Shown here piece after piece: positions 43,499 through 52,662 of a DNA stretch of 64,000 nt. The translations under genes were made by a program, and so were the position numbers. Position 1 is the stretch's first letter, and each line of letters opens with the position of its first letter. This DNA comes from Polyangiaceae bacterium (GTDB lineage Bacteria > Myxococcota_A > Polyangia > Polyangiales > Polyangiaceae): contig JADJXL010000015.1 of the NCBI GenBank assembly GCA_016715885.1, forward strand, positions 62,001 to 126,000. The letters are read 5' to 3'. The notes below the pieces were generated by a model. That model saw only the letters and a list, made by a program, of their open reading frames with translations. It was not told the DNA's origin and did no database searches.

Positions 43499-46027
43499 GT
43501 GGCGGTCGATCGCGACAAGGTGCTCCGTGCAGCGCAGAAGTTCATAGAAGGCAAGCGCTGGGACAAGGCGATCGCCGAGTTCCAGAGGCTCATCGCCGAA
43601 GATCCGAAAGACGTCCGGATTCTGCTCAAAGTCGGCGACTGCCACATGCGGCAAGAGGAGTATGCCGAAGCGATCGAGACGTACGAGGTCGTTGCGCGGA
43701 TCTACATCGAAGCGACGGATCAGAAGCAGGCCGAGCCGCTGAAGGCGGTCCGCGTTTACAAGCAGATCCTGGACATCATCGACAAACGCGCGCCGAAGCT
43801 GATGGAACGCTTCGGTTGGGTGCTGCCCACGCTCGCCGAGCTCTACATGGGGCTTGGTTTGACGAGCGATGCGTCCGCGACGTACGAAGACCTTGCAACG
43901 CGGTTGCATAAGGCGGGCAAAGAAAAAGAAGCGACCGAGGCGCTGAAGAAGGTCATCGAGCTCGATCCGAACAATCCCATGCCGCGGCTGCGACTTGCCG
44001 AGGCATTCAGTCGGGCGAAAGAGACTTCCGCGGCGATCGAGCAGCTTGGTTCCGCCGCCGAGCTACTCGTGAAGGCGGGGCGTCGAGACGACGCGTTGAA
44101 GGTGACCGAGCGGCTTTTGACGATCAAAGCCGACAGCAGATACGCGCGTGCAGCGGCCAAGATGTACCTCGAACGCGGCCAGGCGAACGACGCCATGACC
44201 GCCCTGGCCAAACTGCAAATCGCGTTCAAGGAAAATCCCAAAGACCTCGATACGCTGAGTTTGCTCGCAAAAGCTTTCGACAAACTCGGTCAAGGCGCGA
44301 AGGCAATCGAAGTCCTGAAGGAAGCGACGCGTATCGCCAAAGAAGCGAAGAACTTGGAGAAGTTCGACGAGCTTCTGCAATCGCTCGTCGCGCGAGCACC
44401 TGACGATGATGTCGTTCGACAACTCGTGGCGAGCCGGCCGCGGGTGCAGCCCATCGTCGAGGAAGAATCGGTCATTGTCGTCGAGGAAATGACCGAGGAG
44501 GATTTGCCGCCCGAGTCGGAGCCGGTCGAAGCGCCTCCATCCGTTCGGCTCGAACCGCCCCAGCCCGACGACGATGCCCTACGTGCAAGGCAGATCCTGC
44601 AGCAGGCGGACGCTTATTACGCGGTGCGAGATTATGCTTCGGCGATCACGATATTGCGTGACGGCGTGGCGATGGTGCCGCCGTCGCGCGAGCTTCGCGC
44701 GAAGCTGTGCGACGTCCTCGTCGAAGCGGGTGATCACGAAGGTGGCATTCGTCAGATGCTCATTTTCGCGCAGCGGTTGAGCATCGAGGGCGACGTGCCT
44801 GCAGCCGCGAAGCTGCTCGACGAAGTGTTGCTCATCGATCCTGCGCAAGCGGACGCGATTCAAATGCTCCGCGCGCTGGGCTACGACGTCGCTGTGCCGC
44901 AAGCAGCGGTCGCTTATCAGCAGCCGGCATACGCACATCAGGGGTACGATCCGAATGCGTACGACCCGAACGCGTACGACGCTGCGGCATCCGGGGCATA
45001 TCAGCAATATCCGCAAGAGGCCCATCAAGGCTTGGATTTCAGCGATTCGTACGCTGGCGGAGCATACGCGCAGCAATATCCGGGGTACCCGGCGCAAGGT
45101 CAGGTCGCGGTGCATTATGCGGATGCGGGGCATTACCCGAACGTTCCGCAACCGTCACCGTCGCAATACGGCGGCACGCTCGACGAAGACGTTCTCGAGC
45201 AAATCGACTTCTTTGCCAATCAGGGGCTGCTCGAAGACGCGCGCCAGCTCTTGGACGATCAATTGCTACGTCTGCCGAATCATCCGATGCTGCTCTACAA
45301 GCGCAGTGAAATCGAGCAGATGGGGCGACCGTCGTACGTCCCGCAAGTTCCCGCGGAAGGTTTTGCTCACAAGCGGAGCGAATATCCGCCGGACGAAAAT
45401 GCGGAAGACATCGCCCGAATGATCGAGCAAATCGGCGATTTCGCGGTGGAGCAGCCCGCTGCCGCGGCGCAAGCAGAATACCCGCAATGGAATGTCGATA
45501 CGGTATTCCAGCAATTCAAGGCGGGCGTGACGGCTCAGATTTCGGAATCGGATGCGGCGACGCATTACGACCTGGGCGTCGCCTACCGCGAAATGGGTAT
45601 GTATGCCGATGCCATCAACGAATTCGAGGTGGCGGCACGTGATCCGAGCCGAGAGTGCGTTTGTCGTTCCGTGATCGGTATGATTCACTTGCAGTTCGGC
45701 AACGTGGACGCAGCCATTGCGGCTTTCTTGCGGGGCCTCGAAGCACCGCAAAAGACGCGCGAGCAGGAACTGGCGCTCGCTTACGAGACGGCGGACGCCT
45801 ACGAAGCTCGGAAAAACCCCGAGCAAGCGCTTCATTATTTCAAACACGTCGCGCAGCTCGATCCGAATTACCGCGATCCCCGCGGTGGGGTGCAGGACCG
45901 CATTCGTCGGCTCGAACCTTCACCCGCTCACCCCGCCACGGCCAGAACGCCGCGCCAGGACCTCTTGAGCAGCGACGATTTCGACGCAGCGTTCGACGAT
46001 TTGTTCAGCAGCGGCAAACTGCCGTGA
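43499..46027 (+). CDS. Large TPR protein with Tyr/Gln-rich central segment
   Basis: The protein has 842 residues. Residues 1-300 and 660-800 contain tetratricopeptide repeats (WDKAIAEFQRLIAEDPKDV, YAEAIETYEVVARIYIEA, MYADAINEFEVAARDPS). Between them, at about 470-570, is a low-complexity stretch of Tyr, Gln, Pro, Ala and Asn (QGYDPNAYDPNAYDAAASG). It has no signal peptide, so it is a cytoplasmic scaffold. The GTG start has AGGAGA about 12 bp upstream, a long spacing. In myxobacteria such proteins often serve motility or secretion machines; no specific role is claimed. Confidence 0.85.
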   Translation: MAVDRDKVLRAAQKFIEGKRWDKAIAEFQRLIAEDPKDVRILLKVGDCHMRQEEYAEAIETYEVVARIYIEATDQKQAEPLKAVRVYKQILDIIDKRAPKLMERFGWVLPTLAELYMGLGLTSDASATYEDLATRLHKAGKEKEATEALKKVIELDPNNPMPRLRLAEAFSRAKETSAAIEQLGSAAELLVKAGRRDDALKVTERLLTIKADSRYARAAAKMYLERGQANDAMTALAKLQIAFKENPKDLDTLSLLAKAFDKLGQGAKAIEVLKEATRIAKEAKNLEKFDELLQSLVARAPDDDVVRQLVASRPRVQPIVEEESVIVVEEMTEEDLPPESEPVEAPPSVRLEPPQPDDDALRARQILQQADAYYAVRDYASAITILRDGVAMVPPSRELRAKLCDVLVEAGDHEGGIRQMLIFAQRLSIEGDVPAAAKLLDEVLLIDPAQADAIQMLRALGYDVAVPQAAVAYQQPAYAHQGYDPNAYDPNAYDAAASGAYQQYPQEAHQGLDFSDSYAGGAYAQQYPGYPAQGQVAVHYADAGHYPNVPQPSPSQYGGTLDEDVLEQIDFFANQGLLEDARQLLDDQLLRLPNHPMLLYKRSEIEQMGRPSYVPQVPAEGFAHKRSEYPPDENAEDIARMIEQIGDFAVEQPAAAAQAEYPQWNVDTVFQQFKAGVTAQISESDAATHYDLGVAYREMGMYADAINEFEVAARDPSRECVCRSVIGMIHLQFGNVDAAIAAFLRGLEAPQKTREQELALAYETADAYEARKNPEQALHYFKHVAQLDPNYRDPRGGVQDRIRRLEPSPAHPATARTPRQDLLSSDDFDAAFDDLFSSGKLP

Positions 46028-46052
46028 GTTGCTATCGCTGAAATGGCGGATT

Positions 46053-46090
46053 CCACCCCCTCTCCCTTTAGGGAGAGGGGGCAGGGGGTG
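46053..46090. repeat. CCCCTCTCC palindromic intergenic repeat, copy 2
   Basis: CCCCCTCTCCC (46056-46066), loop TTTA, GGGAGAGGGGG (46071-46081) is an 11-bp perfect stem, followed by CAGGGGGTG. It is the same core as the repeat at 15031. It lies between the convergent TPR gene and the DUF1501 operon, where it could act as a terminator. Confidence 0.75.
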
Positions 46091-46101
46091 ATGGTCTCGC
46101 G

Positions 46102-47487
46102 TCAGACCGCGTTCATGTTGACGATGCCCGCAATGCTCGGACCGCTGTAGAAGTCCTGCACGCGACGCATGTCACCCTTGGCCACTGCAAAGGCCACAGC
46201 GGCGCCGGCCGGGGCGCTCGTTGCATTGCTTTGCTGACCAGGCACGGTGTCGCCCGTGGCCGGATCGAAGCCGTCGGTGGTACCGTCTGCGCGTACCCCG
46301 CCAAACCAGCCGGTCTTCAGATGGCCATTGCCCATCACGTAGAGCCAGTTGGAATTGTTGGGCGTTCCATCCGGCCAACCACCGCGATCGCGGGGGTTTT
46401 TCGGAGTGTCACCGTGTACGGTCATGACGATGCTGTCGGCAAGCGAGCGAGCCGAGCAGACGGGATCGGGAATGGCGATGAGGTCGTTCATGAACTCGTC
46501 GAACATTTTCCCGAGCTGAGCGACGGTGTTGCGCAGGTTGTTCATGTCGTTGAACGCTCCGTGCGGATCGTCGCGCATGGCCGGCATCATGACGCTTTGC
46601 GTGAGACCGAGCTTGAATGCTTTCGCCGTCGTAATGAAGGCGCGACCAATTTGGCCAAGCCTGTTCGGCGTTCCTTGACCAAGGTTGTACCGGGCCAGGT
46701 CGTCCGCTGTTGGAGCAAGCTGCGCGGCGAGGTTTTTCCCGAGGAAGTTGGCGCTGGTTTTTCCCGTGCGGAGGGGGCGAGCCCACGTGGGTCGTCCTGC
46801 GGCCGCATTGAGGCCCACGAAAGCCTTGTAATACGCCTCGAAAAGCGACGCATCACCGGCCACCGTCAGCGTTTCTTTCGACGCGGCGCTGTCGAAGAGC
46901 TGCACCATGCCTTCGGCATTGTTGACCGTTGCGATTTGCGGAGCGCCCGGGGCGGCACCGAAATTGAGCGGCGTGATGGCAATGACGGGCAAGAGCGACG
47001 GGGTTTGTCGCTGAATGGCCGCAGCCGCCGCCAGCATGCTGACACCATTGCCGAGCGTCGCGGCCGAACCAGGTGTCGGCGTGTGCGTTTGGTTCGTCCC
47101 GGCCATGAACGCCGTGATGCGGCGGCGTTTGTCGAGCTTTTGCCAGGGCGATTCCGGCGCATAGACGAACGGTTTGTCCGTATCCGTCGCATCCATGATG
47201 TTCCCATTGGAGTGGAATGCGAAGCCGTCGTTGCCCGCTTTGGCAATTGCAATGTGCGGCCAAAGGAGCTGGAACCACGCAAAACCACCATCACCCGCTA
47301 CGAGGTGCACGGAGCGGTTTGTCGCGGCACATGATGCGTCATCGGCCATGGCGCTTCCGGCCGAATCATTGATGACGTTGAGCACCTTGGCCCGATCGAG
47401 CGCGAGCACGGCGCCCATTGCAGTCGTCCAGCGCAAAAACTTGCGCCTAGCGTGACCTTGGAGGTTTTTGAGGTTGTCGTCGACCAT
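46102..47487 (-). CDS. DUF1501-like exported protein (Tat-type signal)
   Basis: The protein has 461 residues. The N-terminus HARRKFLRWTTAMGAVLAL has the twin-arginine form RRxFL, suggesting folded export; tatA is 8 kb away. The body has the arylsulfatase-related pattern of DUF1501: an MTVHGDTPKN segment, a GTPNNSNWLYVMGNGHLKTG stretch and GWFGGVRADGTTDGF. The strong ribosome site GGAGG precedes the ATG. It is the last of four genes with gaps of 23, 25 and 12 bp. The function is unknown; the family is common in planctomycetes and myxobacteria. Confidence 0.8.
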   Translation of the reverse strand: MVDDNLKNLQGHARRKFLRWTTAMGAVLALDRAKVLNVINDSAGSAMADDASCAATNRSVHLVAGDGGFAWFQLLWPHIAIAKAGNDGFAFHSNGNIMDATDTDKPFVYAPESPWQKLDKRRRITAFMAGTNQTHTPTPGSAATLGNGVSMLAAAAAIQRQTPSLLPVIAITPLNFGAAPGAPQIATVNNAEGMVQLFDSAASKETLTVAGDASLFEAYYKAFVGLNAAAGRPTWARPLRTGKTSANFLGKNLAAQLAPTADDLARYNLGQGTPNRLGQIGRAFITTAKAFKLGLTQSVMMPAMRDDPHGAFNDMNNLRNTVAQLGKMFDEFMNDLIAIPDPVCSARSLADSIVMTVHGDTPKNPRDRGGWPDGTPNNSNWLYVMGNGHLKTGWFGGVRADGTTDGFDPATGDTVPGQQSNATSAPAGAAVAFAVAKGDMRRVQDFYSGPSIAGIVNMNAV

Positions 47488-47499
47488 GGTTTTCCTCCG

Positions 47500-48243
47500 T
47501 TACTCGCACGAAAAGGCCCCCGCCATGATCGTGGCGACGGCAATCCTCTTACCCTTGTCTACGCTGCTCGCTTTCGTCACGACCGTATTGCAGATCGCGA
47601 CGTGGCCATCCGTTGCCGGACGTCCCGTAATGCATGTGATGGCGTCCGCATTGCATTGGTTTTGCGCGTCGAACATTTCGACGCCCACGCCATCGACTTT
47701 GCATTGATCGACGTTCGGCAGGTTGGCGATGATTTCCGGCGCCGCCTGTACGAAAATGTCGAAGAGTTTGGCAGCTCCAGCGGCGCTCCACACGATGGAT
47801 TCGCCCACGCGTGCATCGTAGCTGGCTGCACCGAGCGCTCCGCCACCGGCCGATATCAATTGGCCGGCCGTCGGCGGATTGCCCGTAGCGTCCAAATTCA
47901 CGCCCAGAGAGCTGAGCACGTTGCGCAAGGCCGCAATTTGAACCTTTTGACACGAATGCAAGCGCGTACGAATTTCGAGCGGTCCTTCTTCTTGGCGCTG
48001 GGCCAGGATTTCAAAAGGATCCTTCGAACCGAAGTCGCCCAAATCACCCATGTGGCTGTGCGTATTGTCTTCATCGCCCGCGAATACGCCTGGCTGATTT
48101 TCGAATTCCGTCGTCGGGTCGTCGATCGGAATCGGCGCCGGGGTCAAATTGCCCGTAGGTTGCTCCACGCAAGCCATGAGGGCCAAACCTGCTCCGAGGG
48201 CGATCAAAGCGCCGCGGAAATACATCGAGAAAGTGCGGTTCAT
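47500..48243 (-). CDS. Lipoprotein of the CxxCH/DUF1501 operon
   Basis: The protein has 247 residues. The signal ends at lipobox ALMAC (Cys25). The mature part has an acidic linker (GDEDNTHSHMGDLGDFGSKD) and a helical domain with six scattered Cys (HSCQKV, DQCKVDG, NQCNADAITC, AICNTV, AFSCE), probably disulfide-bonded. No family is recognised. GGAG lies before the ATG. It is the third gene of the operon. Confidence 0.72.
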   Translation of the reverse strand: MNRTFSMYFRGALIALGAGLALMACVEQPTGNLTPAPIPIDDPTTEFENQPGVFAGDEDNTHSHMGDLGDFGSKDPFEILAQRQEEGPLEIRTRLHSCQKVQIAALRNVLSSLGVNLDATGNPPTAGQLISAGGGALGAASYDARVGESIVWSAAGAAKLFDIFVQAAPEIIANLPNVDQCKVDGVGVEMFDAQNQCNADAITCITGRPATDGHVAICNTVVTKASSVDKGKRIAVATIMAGAFSCE

Positions 48244-48268
48244 CGTATTCTCCTTTCTTCCGCAGCGT

Positions 48269-49477
48269 CTAGAACTTGACGAAGTCGTCGCTGAGCAAAA
48301 TGGCGCGCAGCGTCTGTTTGAGGTTCATGCCGTTCGCGCCGAATTCGTCGAGGTACGGCTGAATGACCTCGAGCGGCACCGTGGCCAGATCGCTCACGAT
48401 GTCTTCTTTGGACATCGCAAAGTTGTACATGCGCGCCACGGCGCATTCCGCAATATCCGGATCGGCAGCCATGGCCTTGCCGAGCTCCGGCAAATCGGCG
48501 ACCGCTACGCCCTTGCGCCAGGCCGTGGTTTCTCCGGGATTGAGCCAATGGCTCAGTTCGGTCGTGAGCGGATTGGGCACCGTCGGCGTCTCGACCTGGG
48601 ACGAATTCATCCATTGGCCATTCGCGTCGAAATTCGCGAAGAGCGGTGCGATGCGATTGATCGTCACGTGGCAATTCGCGCAAACGACGGACGACGTGTC
48701 CTGGAAGTTGATCGGCGTCGTCGCGATCGAGTCGAACGCCCAAGGACCGGTATAATCGGCGCCATTGACCTGCGTGGGCGCAGCCGCGTATTCCGCAGGG
48801 AATTTCGTGCAAGCAAAAATCTCTTGCACCCAGCGCACGCGACGGAACGCCATGTTGCCATAGAATTGCATCATGACGCCGGGGTTCGTGAGCACGCCGG
48901 CGTGCGTCGGAACGTTGTTGTTGCAATCGCCGTCGTTGAATGTGTTCGTCGCGGCGTCGTACGTGGGGCACGTATTCGTCGTAGCCGTGAAAAGATCGGT
49001 GTACGGACGCCCGTCGACCATGACGCGCGTTGCAAATACCGGCGCCGTATTGCGGCTCGGCTTGTTGTCGACGGCTCCACCCCCTTGGCGCATCGTATCT
49101 TGCCACCATTTGATCATGCGCGCGGTAAAACGCGGATCGGCGAGCAACTCATCAATTTGCTGCTCGTACGTCGCTCGCTGATCGACCGCACCCGAGAGCG
49201 TCTTGATTTGCTGCAAGGTGGGCAGATTTCGCACGAGCTTGAGCGATGCGGTGCGCAGCGCATCCGGATAACTCACGACGCGATCGTCGAGCACTGTTTT
49301 GGGCACCGGCGGGGGATCGTTGAAATCTCCGGTCGTCGTGCCCCCACCACCCGTATCGCCACCACTCGTGCTCGCGTTGTTATTGTTCGATCCAGGATCC
49401 AGGGTCGTGGGCCCCTGGCTCGAACATGCGCTTGCCCCGAGTGTGGCTAGCAAGCCGAGTAACCAAGTTTTTTTCAT
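48269..49477 (-). CDS. DUF1588/DUF1592-like lipoprotein with CxxCH motif
   Basis: The protein has about 402 residues. Lipobox GASAC is followed by an Asn/Gly/Thr linker. The region VVCANCHVTINRIAPLFANF then DANGQW resembles the DUF1588 end of planctomycete cytochrome-like proteins; CANCH is a CxxCH covalent haem site. An N-terminal part with DPRFTARMIKWWQDTMR and the final LLSDDFVKF are also typical. It is the second gene of the operon. The ATG at 49477 gives the signal peptide; an upstream extension is possible. Confidence 0.8.
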   Translation of the reverse strand: MKKTWLLGLLATLGASACSSQGPTTLDPGSNNNNASTSGGDTGGGGTTTGDFNDPPPVPKTVLDDRVVSYPDALRTASLKLVRNLPTLQQIKTLSGAVDQRATYEQQIDELLADPRFTARMIKWWQDTMRQGGGAVDNKPSRNTAPVFATRVMVDGRPYTDLFTATTNTCPTYDAATNTFNDGDCNNNVPTHAGVLTNPGVMMQFYGNMAFRRVRWVQEIFACTKFPAEYAAAPTQVNGADYTGPWAFDSIATTPINFQDTSSVVCANCHVTINRIAPLFANFDANGQWMNSSQVETPTVPNPLTTELSHWLNPGETTAWRKGVAVADLPELGKAMAADPDIAECAVARMYNFAMSKEDIVSDLATVPLEVIQPYLDEFGANGMNLKQTLRAILLSDDFVKF

Positions 49478-49500
49478 CCGCCGCCTGCCTTTCCTCGTTC

Positions 49501-50733
49501 TCATTGCTCCGCAGCGATCCAAATGGAGACAGCGCTGCGGAAGTTATTGAACGTGTCGCCGTTGCCGCCGAATTTGTATGGATGTGCTGCATTCCCATTT
49601 GGGTTTGTCGTGATGAAAATCTGACTTTGCGGCGGATCACCCGGATTCACCCGGTTTTTGATCTGCGCGCAAGCATTTGCAGCGTTGCTCGCGAGCTCGG
49701 ACATGTCGAGCGCCGCGGTTGCTTGACCATTGCCACCCCCGTGACAACTCAAACAACGCTGCTGAAAATTGACCTTTGCATTTGCATCGAACGCCGCAAG
49801 GTCCTTGCAGCCGTCCGGATCCATTCCACCATCACCCGCATCCGGATCGGGCGGAACGACCAATTCAATCTTTTCGAATGCCAGACTCAGCCGCGCGTCT
49901 TTTTGCCAATTCACGAGCACCAGCGTCCCGGGCCCGAGCGTCCCGGATTGGCCTCTCTCGAATGTCTGGTCCACATTCGAAAAGCTATCGACCGGATCCG
50001 GAACCGGGTCCGTGCCAACCGGATACATGACGAAGAGCGGATGCACGACGTGCAACCCCGCCTTCGACGTGGGATGCAATTGTATGTTGCTCAATTCGAG
50101 CGTCGTTTCGGAAAGTAATTCCGCGCTGAACGTGACCGCCATGCCGATGAATTCTTTTCCGAGCGGCTCGAGGTACACTGCATTGAATCCAATGATCGGC
50201 GCAAACGGCTCGATGTAAGGTCCCTCTTCCACCGGCGGTGCAATGAACGACTTCGCCTCCTCCGCAAGCCACGCCTGCACCTGCGGCAAAAGCGTGTCCT
50301 TGAGCGCCGGGGAATCCAAATTCGTCCCGACGTGACCTTTGCCCGTCATGGCATGCGTTAACAAAATGCTCTGCGCAGGCGTCGATGCGACGATCCCCGG
50401 CCAACTGACAAACGATTGATAACGATCCGGCCCGGCCAAAAATGGCGTGTCCGCAAGCCCCGCAATGTCGTGACACGTGCCGCAGGCTTGCATCAATTCG
50501 CCCTGCATCGCCGCGAACAAGTCTCGCCCCGGTGCGCCCGGCCCAGCATCCTCCGGTCCCCCACTGCTCGTTCCACTCGTCGAGCCCGGTAATGGCTGCA
50601 GACCCGTCGGCTGCTGCACACAACCACCCGCAGCAGCCAACGCGCCAAGCACACAGACGCCAAGACCGATAATAAGCGCTCGGAAAACTCGCGGTTTTAC
50701 TAAATTTTTTCCTGTCGTGCCCATACACTCCAT
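49501..50733 (-). CDS. Exported protein with two CxxCH haem motifs
   Basis: The protein has about 410 residues. It has a membrane or lipoprotein signal (AAAGGC) and a Thr/Ser/Gly linker. Haem motif 1, ACGTCHDIAG, is about residue 84; motif 2, CLSCHGGGNG, is about residue 332, followed by Met and Lys residues that could serve as haem ligands. A central beta-rich domain resembles copper-monooxygenase folds (GFNAVYLEPLGKEF, HVVHPLFVMYPVG), a tentative match. It is the first gene of the four-gene operon. Starts at 50733 and 50724 are both possible. Confidence 0.8.
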   Translation of the reverse strand: MECMGTTGKNLVKPRVFRALIIGLGVCVLGALAAAGGCVQQPTGLQPLPGSTSGTSSGGPEDAGPGAPGRDLFAAMQGELMQACGTCHDIAGLADTPFLAGPDRYQSFVSWPGIVASTPAQSILLTHAMTGKGHVGTNLDSPALKDTLLPQVQAWLAEEAKSFIAPPVEEGPYIEPFAPIIGFNAVYLEPLGKEFIGMAVTFSAELLSETTLELSNIQLHPTSKAGLHVVHPLFVMYPVGTDPVPDPVDSFSNVDQTFERGQSGTLGPGTLVLVNWQKDARLSLAFEKIELVVPPDPDAGDGGMDPDGCKDLAAFDANAKVNFQQRCLSCHGGGNGQATAALDMSELASNAANACAQIKNRVNPGDPPQSQIFITTNPNGNAAHPYKFGGNGDTFNNFRSAVSIWIAAEQ

Positions 50734-50976
50734 AATGGACCTTCGGCGAAGAAATGAAAAGGCCTTAGGGCTCCTTGCACGCCGCACGCCATCCACTTTC
50801 ATTGCCTTTTTATACTGATGCGGTAGCGCCATGCGATTACGCGCTCGAGCCAGTGCATCCAGGGTGGGGCGTCAATGCACCAGATGGATCACGCATGCAC
50901 CAGGCTGGGCGACCACCGAGCCTTCGCTTTTGCATAAAATTGGTCCCATCGCGCCGAGTCCATGTACGCGGATCGC

Positions 50977-51717
50977 ATGACTCGGTTCCTCCTCCCTCTG
51001 GCCTCGATCGTTGCTCTCGGCTGCACAGAAACAGCCATCCAGCAGAGCCCCGCCGTGCCCCAAGCTCCAACCGTCGTCATGGTCGTCGATGGACAAGGCG
51101 ACCAGTCCAGAGCGAACGGCAGCTACTCGCCCAGCGCGAGACGCGACTATCGGCAGCGCGACGTCGGTGACTTCATCGTGTATCGCTTCACGGGCAGCAT
51201 TCAAAAACCGCCCGCAACGCTCACGAAACGCATCATCAGACGCAGCGGCGACGTCATCGAAGTCGACTACATCCTCGAACAGGGCCGCAAGAAGCACGCA
51301 TATCGCGTGCGCCAAAGCGACGCGCCGGAAAACCGCGACGAGATCCTGTCAGCCTCACGAATCGACCGCGACAAACTCGTGCTCATCTCGGTCGAGAAGT
51401 TCAAAACGCTCATGAGCAAAACGTTCATCGTGGCCGACGAAAACGAACAGCTCGTCCGATCCGAACGAGTCACCGCGACGATCGGCCACGAACCGATGCC
51501 CGCAAACCGCAATACGTATCGCGTGCGCTTGGGCAAAAAACGCGTGCTTTTGCGGTCCACGTCGAGCCCCGAGTTCTGCTGGGGTGACATCGAAGGCGAA
51601 ATCTTGACGGCCAAAGGTGACGTGCTCTATCGCGCCGAAATCATCCATATCGGCCATCGAAACATCATCGAACGAACGCCACAGGTTGCCCAGTCGAGCT
51701 ACGACGCGTTCGAGTGA
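50977..51717 (+). CDS. Lipoprotein of unknown function
   Basis: The protein has about 246 residues. The signal ends in IVALGC, then a Gln/Pro linker. The rest is beta-rich with many Arg/Lys (GDFIVYRFTGSIQ, RSGDVIEVDYILE, NTYRVRLGKKRVLL). No family is recognised. The ATG at 50977 gives a standard lipoprotein N-terminus; another ATG at 50962 adds five residues. It is divergent from the CxxCH operon. Confidence 0.7.
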   Translation: MTRFLLPLASIVALGCTETAIQQSPAVPQAPTVVMVVDGQGDQSRANGSYSPSARRDYRQRDVGDFIVYRFTGSIQKPPATLTKRIIRRSGDVIEVDYILEQGRKKHAYRVRQSDAPENRDEILSASRIDRDKLVLISVEKFKTLMSKTFIVADENEQLVRSERVTATIGHEPMPANRNTYRVRLGKKRVLLRSTSSPEFCWGDIEGEILTAKGDVLYRAEIIHIGHRNIIERTPQVAQSSYDAFE

Positions 51718-51779
51718 TCGCCCTCGTGTCGCCGAAGCAAACCGTTACGTGCTAGGCTCGCCGTAAGGGGAGGTCGCGT

Positions 51780-52064
51780 ATGGAACAGAGCGCCGAAACA
51801 CCCGACGAGCCCGCAAACCAAGAAACACCCGCACACGGCGACGTCGTGCGAACACGTGACGAAGGCCCCGATCCCGTCATCGGTGCGGGCCTCGTGCTCT
51901 TCGGCATCTTCGTCATGGGCCTCGGAGGCTCGCGCGAGTGGCACTACGTGTTCAATGCCGGCACGCTCGTCGCCATCGTCGGCGCCGCAGTGTTCGTCCT
52001 GTTCGTCGCTCTTTCAGCGATGAAACAACGTTCGTCCGACGACGCCAACCGCCAAGGCACCTGA
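51780..52064 (+). CDS. Small two-span membrane protein
   Basis: The protein has 94 residues: an acidic soluble N-terminus of about 33 residues, then two transmembrane helices (VIGAGLVLFGIFVMGLGG and GTLVAIVGAAVFVLFVAL) and a short charged tail. GGGAGG lies upstream of the ATG. The function is unknown. It is convergent with the TerB gene. Confidence 0.75.
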   Translation: MEQSAETPDEPANQETPAHGDVVRTRDEGPDPVIGAGLVLFGIFVMGLGGSREWHYVFNAGTLVAIVGAAVFVLFVALSAMKQRSSDDANRQGT

Positions 52065-52098
52065 TCGTCCGGACAACCGGACCATCCTCCCTACCCGC

Positions 52099-52602
52099 TC
52101 ACGACGTCTCGTTCTCGGCTGCCACGTTCTCGGCTGCCGCGATCTCTTCCGCCGGCACCGCGAGATCCAACGCAACCTGCCGCAGTTCAGCACGTTCGGC
52201 CGGCGTGAGTTTGCCGTCGGCTGCGGCAACTTTTGCAAGAAGCCGAATCACCTCGACACGCTCACGCCCATCGCAAATCGCCTTCAGCTCACGCACGCAA
52301 AGCGCACGCTCCTCTTCGGTCAGCTCTGAAACTTTGCCCTCGAGCCCGCGTGCAACTGCATCGATGTCCGCCGGCTTGAGCCCGTGGATGTGCGTGAGCA
52401 ACTCACGAATCGCCTGCTCTTCGCGCTCGGTAAAACGCCCATCGGCGCTGGCCACCTGCACCAAAAGCGCCACGACCGCCGCGATGTACCGCAGCACGAC
52501 ACTCTCGTCGTCAGGCAAAGCTCGACGCAGCTCCGCAAGAAGCGCATCGAGATTGGGATACGTGCCTCCTTGCTTCAGGCCGAGCCAAGCGAGCAGTCCC
52601 AC
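52099..52602 (-). CDS. TerB-like family protein
   Basis: The protein has 167 residues. Two helical repeats carry VASADGRFTEREEQAIRELL and KVAAADGKLTPAERAELRQV, the DG-x(3,4)-E metal-binding motif of the TerB fold. No other ter genes stand next to it; the TerC protein is 38 kb away. A general signalling or stress role is more likely than tellurite resistance. The start is GTG. Confidence 0.82.
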   Translation of the reverse strand: MGLLAWLGLKQGGTYPNLDALLAELRRALPDDESVVLRYIAAVVALLVQVASADGRFTEREEQAIRELLTHIHGLKPADIDAVARGLEGKVSELTEEERALCVRELKAICDGRERVEVIRLLAKVAAADGKLTPAERAELRQVALDLAVPAEEIAAAENVAAENETS

Positions 52603-52662
52603 GTCGAGAAAATACCAGATCTAGGGGTTGATGGGGGGGTTGTGAGGGGTGACGAGGGTGAA

